Positions 1 to 9,340 of a stretch of 64,000 bases of DNA are shown one piece after another; position 1 is the stretch's first letter, and every line of letters starts with the position of its first letter. This stretch comes from Clostridiales bacterium. Lineage in GTDB: Bacteria > Bacillota > Clostridia > Oscillospirales > CAG-272. Under the pieces are notes generated by a model, which saw only the letters and a program-made list of their open reading frames with translations, did not search any database and had not been told where the DNA came from. The stretch spans positions 1-64,000 of the forward strand of contig JAEEYP010000056.1 of assembly GCA_016288155.1 (NCBI GenBank). Direction: 5' to 3'. A program made the position numbers and the translations under genes.

Positions 1-778
1 CATCTGGAACGAGACCGCGGCGCTTCTCCCCGAGGTGAGAGCGCTTCCGTTCAAGGGAAACGACTACGGCGACGCCCGCCTGATCACGGCGCTGCTCACT
101 ATCGCCTCCAGGAACACAAAGAGAGCACAAGACGTATTTCTCCGCTTCGATCCGCCGTCCCCGGCGCTCGGCTTTGAGCCGCCGACTTGGCCTCTCGGCG
201 GATGCGGATACGTCTGGGGCGAAACGCAGAACCTGGATCGGGTGTACCGCTGCGGCCCCTTCTCGATGAACGCGTACTCGGAGGACGGAAAGTGCTGGTT
301 CGGTTCTGTAAACTACAAGGTATTCGCCTCCTGCCACTACTGGAGCCATGATCGGTACGGTGAAAACCGTGATCTGACGTGTGCCGCGGTGTGCGGCGCG
401 CCCGTACCGAACGTCTCGCCGGAAATGCTGGAGGAAGCCCTGTCGGAAAGGACCGTCACGCTGACCGACGGCCGCCTGTCGGCGGACTTCCCCGTGTTCG
501 ACGAGGCGGTCTTTGAGCAGATCGCCGATCTGCTTGCCCCCGTGACAAAGAAGGTGCGCGCGATGATGGAAGCGCACACCGCCTTCGCCGCGCGGCTGCT
601 CGCCGAACGCTTTCCGTTCGCCTCGGAGGACCAATGCCGGGCGATCGCCGCGGTCCGCTATACGCTCGACGGCATGGCGATCCTCTTTGAAACGCTGGCC
701 GCGTCCGGCCTTCTCCCCGTCCCGAAAGAGAAAACGCCCCTGACGATCTGGGGTGTGATCAGACGTCCCCACGAATAA
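1..778 (+). CDS. Hypothetical protein, 5' end probably outside the window
   Basis: Open frame continues upstream of the listed start to position 1 (…IWNETAALLPEVRALPFKGND…); followed by a hairpin/T-run terminator. No family recognised. Confidence 0.6.
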   Translation, partial: IWNETAALLPEVRALPFKGNDYGDARLITALLTIASRNTKRAQDVFLRFDPPSPALGFEPPTWPLGGCGYVWGETQNLDRVYRCGPFSMNAYSEDGKCWFGSVNYKVFASCHYWSHDRYGENRDLTCAAVCGAPVPNVSPEMLEEALSERTVTLTDGRLSADFPVFDEAVFEQIADLLAPVTKKVRAMMEAHTAFAARLLAERFPFASEDQCRAIAAVRYTLDGMAILFETLAASGLLPVPKEKTPLTIWGVIRRPHE

Positions 779-785
779 AGATCGC

Positions 786-827
786 CGCCGGTATCGGGCT
801 CCCGTCCCGATACCGGCGGTTTTTTCG
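786..827 (+). terminator. Rho-independent terminator
   Basis: CCGCCGGTATCGGG ctcccgt CCCGATACCGGCGG followed by TTTTTT just after the stop at 778. Confidence 0.85.
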
Positions 828-855
828 TTATTGGCTTCTGAGCGCCGCGCGCCGC

Positions 856-3522
856 TCACCTGACCGGCGCGTTCCCTTCCATCTCGAGCGTCACGATCTG
901 ATACTTCCCGAACGGCACGGTCACGGTATGATCGGCGGCGCTAAAGGACGCGCCGAGGGCAAGTTCGTTCCCCTCAAAGTCCACCGTCCTCACGCCGGTG
1001 ATCCACGCCGGGGTGGAAAAATGCGCCTCGGTCGGTACGCCGCCGGTCTCAAAGAACCGGGCGTACAGCCTGCCGTTCTCCCTGTACAGCGCGGTTCCGA
1101 TGATATTCTCCTCCGCGGCCGAGAAAAACGAGTACTCTTCCCTTCCCGCCGCGGGATCGGGAAGCCCCAGCTTCATCACGGCGGCGGCGGGGAACGCACG
1201 CTCCTCGCGATAGCGCCGGATATCGACGGCATGCCCGACGGCCTCGTTCATCATAAGAGAGAAGCCGTAGTGATTCTTGCCGCAGCCGTCGAACGACCGC
1301 GGGAACTTCGCCGCCCAGCGCTCCCTGCGGTACTTCACCGGCATGTGCCGGTTGAGGATCAGGCTCATCGTCCGCGCGTCCCGGTCGAGGATATAGTAGA
1401 CCGAGCAATCGCGGGAGATCAGCGCCAGCGGCACGCCGCCCTGTGCATACGAGCACCAGTTCCGCCCGTAGATCTGACCGGGATAATCGAGACTGCAGTC
1501 GAAAGGATTGACCCGCTCACCGGTGGCCGGATCCGTGAAGAGGTCGTCGGCGAGGACGCGCTTCTCCACGCCGAACGGGATATCGGCGTACACGTCGCTG
1601 TCCGGATCGGCGGCGGTCGAGAAGAAGAGCATCCCCTCGATCTCCTCGCGGAAATCCGTCTCGACGTCGATCTCGATGCCGGGCGCGTCCTTGTCCATCG
1701 TGTAGGTGACGACGGCCGGCTGCCCGGCGACGGTGCCGCGCGCCTGATAGACGTACCGCATGGGACCGTTTGCCAGGACACGGGCGCTCTCGCAGAAGAA
1801 AGCGTGATCCTTATGCCATGAGCGCACGTCGGAAAGCCAGGACTCCGCGGGCGGCAGCTGCCGGAAGACGAGCTCCGCCAGCGGCCGATCCCCCTCCGCC
1901 CGGACGACGCGCCCGGTCTGCGTATCCGTGACGGAGACCGGATACCCGCGATAGAAGACGACGCGCAGTCTTCCGTTGTCCATCTCCGTGCGGTCCGCGC
2001 ACTCCGGCGGCAAAAACGCCGGGAGCGTATCGATGAACGTTCTCTCCGCGATCTCCTTGAGCGAGCCGCCGTTCGGGATCATGTACAGCCCGGTCACGCC
2101 GGTCGCCGGGATCTGTGCCTCGACCAAGATCTCGACGGACACGTACTCGCTGTTCCCGAACGCGCCGTACCCGTCGTGGATATCGACGACTTGGAAATCG
2201 AGCTTATTCCCGCGGTGATCGACGACGTCGAAGCCGTTTACGCCGCGGTACGAGGTGGCCTCCAATCGGACCACCTGCTTCACCGGCCGCGGGAGCGGAT
2301 TGATGAGGACGCACTGCATCTCCTCACAGAACGGGACGGCGCGCGCGATGCGGTCCTCCGCCTCGCGGAGCAGCTCGGCGGCGGCGGTGTATCCGGCGAG
2401 CGCCCGCTCGCCGCGCTCGCGGCTGTCCTTGTCCATCACGTATTCAAGCGCGTGCCCGGTGATCTCGAACATCGCTTTCCAGCATGCCTCGATCTTCGCC
2501 TCCGGATACTCCCAGCCGAGCGCCGCCGCGATGACGGCGGTCCTCTCCAGCCGGACGAGCAGGCGGTCGAGTTCGAGCCGCATCCGCCACATGGATCCGT
2601 CGCCCTTCACCGGCAGATTGTACGACAGCTCCGCGTGATCGAGAACGCCCTCCCAGGTCGGAAGCTCTTGCCCGTCGACCGCGGCGGACACCTGACTGAG
2701 CGTGCCGAACGCCATTTTGACAGGCTCCCGCGCGTTCCACGCGTCCATGAATTCGACGATGCGGAGCGGCTTGTCCGTCCGGTCCCGGAGCGGGCGGCTG
2801 TCGTCGCATCCGATGAAGAGGATAAGATCCTCGATCGGATGCTCCCCGACCAGCTTGTCTTTGAGCCAGTTGTCGTAAAACGCCTGCCGGACCTCTTCCC
2901 AGCGGGTGTCGAAGTCGTAGTCGATCCAGTCGTTGAGGCACCACAGAGAGCCGTACTCTCCGCGGGTGACCGTGACGACGCTCCCGTCCAGCCCCTTCCA
3001 GCGGAACTGGAACGGAACGCCCTTCTTCGTCAGAACGGCGTCCGTGCGCAGAAAGCGGTAGTACCGGTGCCCGCTGAGCCGCGCGATCTGCGGCATCTGC
3101 GAATGGCCGCAGGCGGTATCGGCGTTGAAGAGCGTGGAGATGTCCCGGATTCCGAAACGCTTCTGAAAATACCGGCGTCCCGCCATCAGATTGCGGATAT
3201 AGGTCTCCTCGCCGACGTACGACGGGCGCGCCAGTCCCCAGCCGCCGTCCGCCACGTCTCCTCTGCCGCTCTTTACAAGCCGCGCGATCTTCTCCGCCGT
3301 TTCCGGGCTGTACCGCTCGAGCGGTTCCCAGCTGTGCTGTACCTCGTCGATCAGCCACGAAAAGCCGAGAAGCTTCTCCATGACCTCTGCCGCCTCGGCG
3401 TAGCCCTTGATGTACCGCTGTACGTGCCAGGAACGGAAATTGACCCATGCGAAATCATGATGGGAATAGGGGATGAGCCAGATCCGCTTCACGCGCGAAC
3501 CGTCAAGCTGTTCGATGCCCAT
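856..3522 (-). CDS. Glycoside hydrolase family 38-like (alpha-mannosidase-type)
   Basis: N-terminal WLIPYSHHDFAW, later FNADTACGHSQMPQIARLSGHRYYRFLR; 888 aa; GH38 architecture by motif reading. Confidence 0.75.
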   Translation of the reverse strand: MGIEQLDGSRVKRIWLIPYSHHDFAWVNFRSWHVQRYIKGYAEAAEVMEKLLGFSWLIDEVQHSWEPLERYSPETAEKIARLVKSGRGDVADGGWGLARPSYVGEETYIRNLMAGRRYFQKRFGIRDISTLFNADTACGHSQMPQIARLSGHRYYRFLRTDAVLTKKGVPFQFRWKGLDGSVVTVTRGEYGSLWCLNDWIDYDFDTRWEEVRQAFYDNWLKDKLVGEHPIEDLILFIGCDDSRPLRDRTDKPLRIVEFMDAWNAREPVKMAFGTLSQVSAAVDGQELPTWEGVLDHAELSYNLPVKGDGSMWRMRLELDRLLVRLERTAVIAAALGWEYPEAKIEACWKAMFEITGHALEYVMDKDSRERGERALAGYTAAAELLREAEDRIARAVPFCEEMQCVLINPLPRPVKQVVRLEATSYRGVNGFDVVDHRGNKLDFQVVDIHDGYGAFGNSEYVSVEILVEAQIPATGVTGLYMIPNGGSLKEIAERTFIDTLPAFLPPECADRTEMDNGRLRVVFYRGYPVSVTDTQTGRVVRAEGDRPLAELVFRQLPPAESWLSDVRSWHKDHAFFCESARVLANGPMRYVYQARGTVAGQPAVVTYTMDKDAPGIEIDVETDFREEIEGMLFFSTAADPDSDVYADIPFGVEKRVLADDLFTDPATGERVNPFDCSLDYPGQIYGRNWCSYAQGGVPLALISRDCSVYYILDRDARTMSLILNRHMPVKYRRERWAAKFPRSFDGCGKNHYGFSLMMNEAVGHAVDIRRYREERAFPAAAVMKLGLPDPAAGREEYSFFSAAEENIIGTALYRENGRLYARFFETGGVPTEAHFSTPAWITGVRTVDFEGNELALGASFSAADHTVTVPFGKYQIVTLEMEGNAPVR

Positions 3523-3617
3523 GCGCGGTTCCTCCTTCGATCCCCGGCCGCCGTCTCACCGAGGCGCCCGAGTGATTTTCTTTTGCCGAACGCAGTGCCG
3601 ATACGGTGCACGGCTCC

Positions 3618-6137
3618 TCACCGTTCCCCGTACCGCACGGCGATCTCGTTCCCGGCGACGACGTCCTTCTCAAACGCGACGCCGTCGTCCGTCGGGATAA
3701 ACGGGATCTCTTTTCCGTCCACCCAAACGCCCGCGGCGCCGCCGCGCGGCAATACCAGGCGGCGCAGGGCGATCTTGCCGCCGAGGAGGGTGATCCGTGT
3801 CTCTTCCTTCGTGACGCCGACCTTGCCCCAGCCGCTCCCGGTGAACCATACGCAGCGGAAATCGCCGCCGATCCGCGGGCGAAAGCCGATCGTCTTATGC
3901 GGCAGATCGAAAACGAATCCGCTGAAGATCGGGATCAGCGCGAAGGAAGCCATGGAGCGGGCGTAGTTGGATCCGCACTCGATCTCGTTGTACGGGTTGC
4001 GCTTCTCTCCGTCGTACCGATCTCTGACGGCGCGCACCATCGTCAGCCCTTCTCCGACGAGTCCTTCGGCGATCATCAGCCCGGCCAGGGCGTACTCGAA
4101 CCCGGTCATCACCTCTTCGCTGCACAGGATCGGGATCCACGGCTTGCGCGCGCCGTCCGGGTACTCGCAGATGACCGTCCCGCTCTCGTCGTTCAGTCCG
4201 AACACGCGCCACGGATTGGCGAATTCGCGCAGAGAGGGCTTGTAATTCGTTTTGAACATCGTTCCCAGCGCCGTGCGGCGGTGGCCGGCGTCGAAGATAT
4301 CTCCGAGCCCGTTGATATCGGCGTGCCACTGTCCGAGCAGCTGGTCGATCTCGCAGCCGTCTCCGATCTGGTATTTGATCTCTCCGGTCTCGTCATTCCA
4401 GTACTGCCCGGCGCCGAAGCCGTCGACGAGCGCCTTGTCGGCGAGGTCGATCTTCTGGATATAGTATCTGCCGTTGAACAGGTTCTCCTCCGTCCACCTG
4501 GAGCCCCGGCGGAACAGCGCGCGGTATTCTTCGGCTTTGTCCGGCATCCCCAGAGCGTCCGCCATCTCGGCGGCGGCCTTCAGCGCCGCCAGATACATCC
4601 CTTCGAGCCATGCGGACGGACCGAACATCTCTACGTCCAGCGTGTGATGCTGACGCCCCTCCAGCACGCCGTCCTTGTTTTTGTCCCAGCGGAACGGCGA
4701 ATCCGGATCCCACGCGAATTCGAGCGCCTTCTGCACGTCGGGGAACAGAGAGCGGAGCCATTCCGTGTCGCCGGACAGCTTCCACTCGCGGTACGTCTTG
4801 ACGACGCCGCCCATCTGTCCGTCCACGCACGGCATCCGCCACCAGACCCCCCTGCCGGGCGGGAGGAGCATCCGGAACGCGGTGCTGCCGTCGTCGAACT
4901 GACAGTATTTGTATTCGTTCTCCCGCAGGGATCGCTCGAGGCGGGGGAAGAGGAACGCGAGCGCGTAGGCGTACGTCCACACGTGCGTGCACGTTCCCTC
5001 GCAGCTCCCGCCGTGCTCCCAGCTCCCCTCCCAGCCGTAGAAGGAGCCGTCCTCCAGCCGTAGAACGGTCGGCGTCTTGAGCACCGAGAGCGCGGACGAG
5101 ACGGCGTCGAGCACCGCCGCGTCGAGCGTGGAGGAGAAAAGCGCGTCCCGGAAGCGCGCGGTCTCCCCGTACAGGCGGTCCCACTGACCGAGCGCGTACG
5201 CCGCCGATTCGCGCGAGGTCTTCCACTTCGTCGCGTACCAGTTCTTCCAGGTGACGTCGCCGCCGCTCTCGTCCTTGAACGGATCCCAGTAGTTATAATT
5301 GTCCGGTACGCTCCACGCCATCACGAAGCGGACCGAGCTGCTCTCGCCCGGCTTCAGCGTCAGCGAGGCGGTCAGCACGCAGTGCGCGTTCGATCCGGCT
5401 CCGTCGTACTCCCGTTCGCACAGGGAGCGCTGCGTCGAAAATTCGCGCCAATAGGTAGCGATATCGTCCTGCCAGCTCCCGCGGTACCAGTACAGCTGCG
5501 TGTGCGGATCGGGGCAGTCCGTGAGGAGTGTCATATCGTTCTTTCCGCCGTCCTGAGAGAGGAAGATGCCGCTCGCCCCGGGACGGTCGATTTTTTCGTT
5601 TTTTCCCGGCGAGAACGGATTGTGCAGAACGAACGACGCGGCGTATTCGAGCGTTTCCGAGGAGGTATTGCGGAACCGGACCTCGAAGAACGCCGCCGGG
5701 ATGCTCGAATCGTCTTCATTGAGCGGAATGAGCGGATTGAATGCGGTGAGCGTGACGTCCGCGGGGAAACGCTCGTGAGAGAAGAAGAGTTCGGCAATGG
5801 GGAACTCTCCCCTGAAAACGCAGGAGGAGAAATGCGGGAAGCCGACCATGGAACACTTCGGCGCGCCGTATCCGAACCCTTCGCCGAAGCCGCCGCCCCT
5901 CTGACCGGAGAGGTCCGTTGTGAGATCTCCCATGAGGACGCGGGCGTCCACGATCCTCTCGCGGTCCATCGCCTTCACGGCGATATGCGTGTATCCGTTC
6001 AGGCTCCCCTTGTTCGGGCGGTTGAAGATCTCCCAGTCGACGAGCCTTCCGTTGCCGCCCAGCCCGACGCTCCCGCTCCCGATGCCTCCGAGCGGGAACG
6101 AGATCGCGCTCGTCTTTGCGCCTGTATAGATCGGCAT
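3618..6137 (-). CDS. GH116-like (non-lysosomal glucosylceramidase/beta-glucosidase family) protein
   Basis: N-terminus ISFPLGGIGSGSVGLGGNGRLVDWEIFNRPNKG is characteristic of GH116; 839 aa. Confidence 0.8.
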   Translation of the reverse strand: MPIYTGAKTSAISFPLGGIGSGSVGLGGNGRLVDWEIFNRPNKGSLNGYTHIAVKAMDRERIVDARVLMGDLTTDLSGQRGGGFGEGFGYGAPKCSMVGFPHFSSCVFRGEFPIAELFFSHERFPADVTLTAFNPLIPLNEDDSSIPAAFFEVRFRNTSSETLEYAASFVLHNPFSPGKNEKIDRPGASGIFLSQDGGKNDMTLLTDCPDPHTQLYWYRGSWQDDIATYWREFSTQRSLCEREYDGAGSNAHCVLTASLTLKPGESSSVRFVMAWSVPDNYNYWDPFKDESGGDVTWKNWYATKWKTSRESAAYALGQWDRLYGETARFRDALFSSTLDAAVLDAVSSALSVLKTPTVLRLEDGSFYGWEGSWEHGGSCEGTCTHVWTYAYALAFLFPRLERSLRENEYKYCQFDDGSTAFRMLLPPGRGVWWRMPCVDGQMGGVVKTYREWKLSGDTEWLRSLFPDVQKALEFAWDPDSPFRWDKNKDGVLEGRQHHTLDVEMFGPSAWLEGMYLAALKAAAEMADALGMPDKAEEYRALFRRGSRWTEENLFNGRYYIQKIDLADKALVDGFGAGQYWNDETGEIKYQIGDGCEIDQLLGQWHADINGLGDIFDAGHRRTALGTMFKTNYKPSLREFANPWRVFGLNDESGTVICEYPDGARKPWIPILCSEEVMTGFEYALAGLMIAEGLVGEGLTMVRAVRDRYDGEKRNPYNEIECGSNYARSMASFALIPIFSGFVFDLPHKTIGFRPRIGGDFRCVWFTGSGWGKVGVTKEETRITLLGGKIALRRLVLPRGGAAGVWVDGKEIPFIPTDDGVAFEKDVVAGNEIAVRYGER

Positions 6138-6168
6138 GATCGTTTATCCTTTCCGCAAAAGCAGTTCC

Positions 6169-7278
6169 TCACTCGTCGAGGATGCCGTGCGGGCAATCCT
6201 GCGGCATGCCCGCTCTCTTCTCAAAGCGCGACTCGACGGCGATCTCATGTCCCACTTTACCGCTCTCGATCAACCCTTCCATGATCTCGAGCACGTGGAA
6301 GGTCATGTCGCTGCGGCAGCGGAACGCGCGTCCCGTCTGCGTCGCCTTCGCCATGTCCGCCAGTCCGAGCGCGCGGCTGTTGTCCGTGTAGTCGTAAGCG
6401 AGCGGGATCTCCTGCATCCCCCCTTGTTCCGGGCGGAACAGCCGCACCGGACCGCCGAAGCCGTTCGGATCGGGCACAAAGAGCGTGCCCTCTGTGCCGT
6501 AGACCTCGAGGCGCGCCTGCGACGGATAAAAGACGTCGAAGGTCGTGAACAGCGTGCCGATCGCGCCGTTCTCGAAGCGGAGCGTCCCCGCGACATAGGT
6601 CGGCACCTCGACGTCCACGATCTCGCCGCAGTGCGGCTGGCTGGTGATCGTGCGCGTCGGAAAGCTCACGCCGGTCATCGCCGAGACGGACTGTACGCAT
6701 CCGACGAGGTTGACGAGCGCCGTCAGGTAATACGGTCCCATGTCAAACAGCGGTCCGCCGCCGTGCTTGTAGTAGAACGCCGGATCCGGATGCCAGCTCT
6801 CGTGGCCGCGGCAGATCATGAATCCCGCCGCGCCGATCGGCCGGCCGATCGCGCCGTCCTCGATCAGCTTCCGGCAGGTCTGGATGCCCGCGCCGAGGAA
6901 GGTGTCCGGTGCGCCGCCGACGAGAAGCCCCTTCTCCGCGGCGAGACGCACGATCTCCCGGCCCTCCGCCAGCGTCGCCGCAAGCGGCTTCTCCGAGTAG
7001 ACGTTCTTTCCGGCGCGGAGCGCCGCCATCGTCACCCCGTAATGCTCGTAGGGGCGCGTGATGTTCAGTACGATATCCACCTCCGGGTCGGCGAACAGCT
7101 CGTACATGTCGTTATACAGCTTGGGGATATGGTATTGCTCCACGGCGCGCTCGGCGCGCTCGCGGATCAGGTCGCACACGCCGATGATCTCGATTTCCTT
7201 GAAGCATTCGGTGATGTTTTTCAGGTAAATGCCGCTGATGGCGCCGACGCCGACAAAGCCGATCCTTACCGGTCTCAT
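6169..7278 (-). CDS. Gfo/Idh/MocA family oxidoreductase
   Basis: IGFVGVGAISGIYLKN Rossmann motif; EKPLAATLAEG; closely similar to the 8067..9161 product. Confidence 0.9.
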   Translation of the reverse strand: MRPVRIGFVGVGAISGIYLKNITECFKEIEIIGVCDLIRERAERAVEQYHIPKLYNDMYELFADPEVDIVLNITRPYEHYGVTMAALRAGKNVYSEKPLAATLAEGREIVRLAAEKGLLVGGAPDTFLGAGIQTCRKLIEDGAIGRPIGAAGFMICRGHESWHPDPAFYYKHGGGPLFDMGPYYLTALVNLVGCVQSVSAMTGVSFPTRTITSQPHCGEIVDVEVPTYVAGTLRFENGAIGTLFTTFDVFYPSQARLEVYGTEGTLFVPDPNGFGGPVRLFRPEQGGMQEIPLAYDYTDNSRALGLADMAKATQTGRAFRCRSDMTFHVLEIMEGLIESGKVGHEIAVESRFEKRAGMPQDCPHGILDE

Positions 7279-7291
7279 TTATTCATCCTCC

Positions 7292-8014
7292 TCAGTACAT
7301 TTTCGCATTGTTCTCAAAGCGCTCCGTCGTCAATCCGTGATCAAGCGCATACTGCTTGCCCTGTGCCGCCCATACCATGCCGCGGCGCATGAGGACCTCC
7401 GCGTTCGGAGATTTTTCGAAGACGTCGTCGTGATGGCCGAGTGACAAATAGAACACGCGGCCGTTGCCCCAGAATTTCGTCCAGGCGACGGGCATATCGA
7501 CGATCTTGTTGGATGAGTGATAGTAGTTTACGAGCGGGAAGCGCGTCGTTGCCAGCACCTCGACGGCGGGGTCGACGTGCAGATAGTAGTGCTCGCTTTT
7601 GACGGAGAAATCCTCAAGCCCCTCGACGATAGGGCTTGAGCCGTGACGGATGTTCACCGTATACTCCACGCCGTCGCCGCCCGGATGGCTGACCCACTGG
7701 CCGCCGGTCATGAACTGCCATTCGGTATCCTGCCGGAAGGCGTCGCACATGCCGCCGTGGCAGCCGGCGAGCCCCGTTCCGCGTCCGACCGCCGTGGAAA
7801 CGTTCTTTCTGTATTCGCCCGGGATCGTCCCCATCGTCCAGCAGGCGACGATCAGCGCGTATTCGCTGAGGCTGTCCGCGTCGGCAAGGCAGTCGAGCGT
7901 GTCGTATACCTCGGCGGCGTAGCCCTCCTCCCCCATGATGCGCGCAAAGCGCGCAGAGGTGAGCCGCGGCTCGTGTCCGTCCCAGCCGCCCTGAAAGATC
8001 AGTACCTTTTTCAT
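7292..8014 (-). CDS. ThuA-like domain protein
   Basis: MKKVLIFQGGWDGHEP…GLAGCHGGMCDAFR…YYLHVDPAVEVLATTRF pattern of ThuA proteins. Confidence 0.8.
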   Translation of the reverse strand: MKKVLIFQGGWDGHEPRLTSARFARIMGEEGYAAEVYDTLDCLADADSLSEYALIVACWTMGTIPGEYRKNVSTAVGRGTGLAGCHGGMCDAFRQDTEWQFMTGGQWVSHPGGDGVEYTVNIRHGSSPIVEGLEDFSVKSEHYYLHVDPAVEVLATTRFPLVNYYHSSNKIVDMPVAWTKFWGNGRVFYLSLGHHDDVFEKSPNAEVLMRRGMVWAAQGKQYALDHGLTTERFENNAKMY

Positions 8015-8066
8015 GTTCCTGTCTCCTCTTCTTCGTATTCTGTCCGCGGCGGCGCCGCGTGCCGGA

Positions 8067-9161
8067 TCATAGGAAGCCGTGCGGAAGCGCCGGATCCATC
8101 GGCGCCTCGCGCACGAAGCGGGAGGTCATCGTATACGGCTCCCCGCTCTTGGCACTGAGGAGGATGCCGGACATCGCCTCCAGCACGTGGAACGTCTGCC
8201 GGTACGTCGTCCGTCCGGGACGCCCCTGCTCGATGGCGGCGGCCATGTCGTCCAGTCCGAGGCAGCGGAAATTGTCCGCGTAGTCGAAGGCGAGCGGGTA
8301 TTCCCGCGCCTTCCGGTCCGTGCCGCAGAAGGTGACCGTCCCGCCGAAGCCGTTCGGATCCGGCACGGTGAGCGTGCCCTCCGTGCCGTAGATCTCGATG
8401 TTCGTCTGCCGCGTCTGATACATGTCGAACGAAGTGAGCAGCGAGCCCGTGATGCCCCGCTCAAAGTGGAGCAGCGCCTCGATGTGCGTCGGCGTATGTA
8501 CATGGATGATCTCGCCCGCGTGCGGCGGCGCCGTGATGAGCCGGGTCTCAAAGGACGTATGCGCCGCGCCGTACACCCGGCTGATGCCGCCGAGCAGATT
8601 GACGAGCGCCGTGATGTAGTACGGACCCATGTCGAACAGCGGCCCGCCGCCGCGCTGATAGTAGAAATCCGGGTCGGGATGCCAGGACTCCATGCCGTGC
8701 CCTGCCATGACGGCGCGCGCGCCGATCGGTTTCCCGATCAGCCCGCCGTCGATCAGGCCGCGGCAGGTCTGGATGCCCGCGCCGAGGAACGTATCCGGCG
8801 CGCCGCCGAGCCACAGCCCGCGCTCCTCGGCGAGGCGCACGAGCTCACGTCCTTCCTCGAGATCCGCGCCGAGCGGCTTCTCGGAGTAGACGTGCTTGCC
8901 CGCGAGCAGCGCGCCCTTCGACACCGCGAAATGCTGGTACGGCCTCGTCAGGTTGAGCACGATATCGATCTCCGGATCGGCGAACAGTTCTTCCATCGTA
9001 TCGTACAGTTTAGGGACGCCGTACCCCTTCTGCGCCTTCTCCGCGCGCTCGCGGATCAGATCGCACACGGCGACGAGCCGCACGTCCCGAAAGACGTCCC
9101 GAAAGTTCTTCAGATAGATGCCGCTGATGCAGCCGACGCCTACCATTCCGACGTTCAGCAT
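8067..9161 (-). CDS. Gfo/Idh/MocA family oxidoreductase (paralogue)
   Basis: VGMVGVGCISGIYLKNF; EKPLGADLEEG; same length and blocks as 6169..7278. Confidence 0.9.
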   Translation of the reverse strand: MLNVGMVGVGCISGIYLKNFRDVFRDVRLVAVCDLIRERAEKAQKGYGVPKLYDTMEELFADPEIDIVLNLTRPYQHFAVSKGALLAGKHVYSEKPLGADLEEGRELVRLAEERGLWLGGAPDTFLGAGIQTCRGLIDGGLIGKPIGARAVMAGHGMESWHPDPDFYYQRGGGPLFDMGPYYITALVNLLGGISRVYGAAHTSFETRLITAPPHAGEIIHVHTPTHIEALLHFERGITGSLLTSFDMYQTRQTNIEIYGTEGTLTVPDPNGFGGTVTFCGTDRKAREYPLAFDYADNFRCLGLDDMAAAIEQGRPGRTTYRQTFHVLEAMSGILLSAKSGEPYTMTSRFVREAPMDPALPHGFL

Positions 9162-9215
9162 GATTTTATTCCTCCCTTACCGGCGCCCGCGGGCTCCGGG
9201 GCTGTTTTTTTATTT

Positions 9216-9244
9216 ATTATAACAAACGCAGCGTTTCGTGTCAA
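9216..9244 (-). promoter_or_regulatory. Consensus sigma-A promoter with palindromic operator in the spacer
   Basis: Minus strand TTGACA - CGAAACGCTGCGTTTGT (17 nt) - TATAAT; spacer holds AAACGC-T-GCGTTT. Confidence 0.85.
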
Positions 9245-9340
9245 TGCGCACAGCGGACCGGGATCCGTTTATTCCCTGCCCGTCCCGCTCCGCCTCGCCG
9301 CGTATGCCTCAGCGATACGGCGATTCACCCTTGTTCCCCG

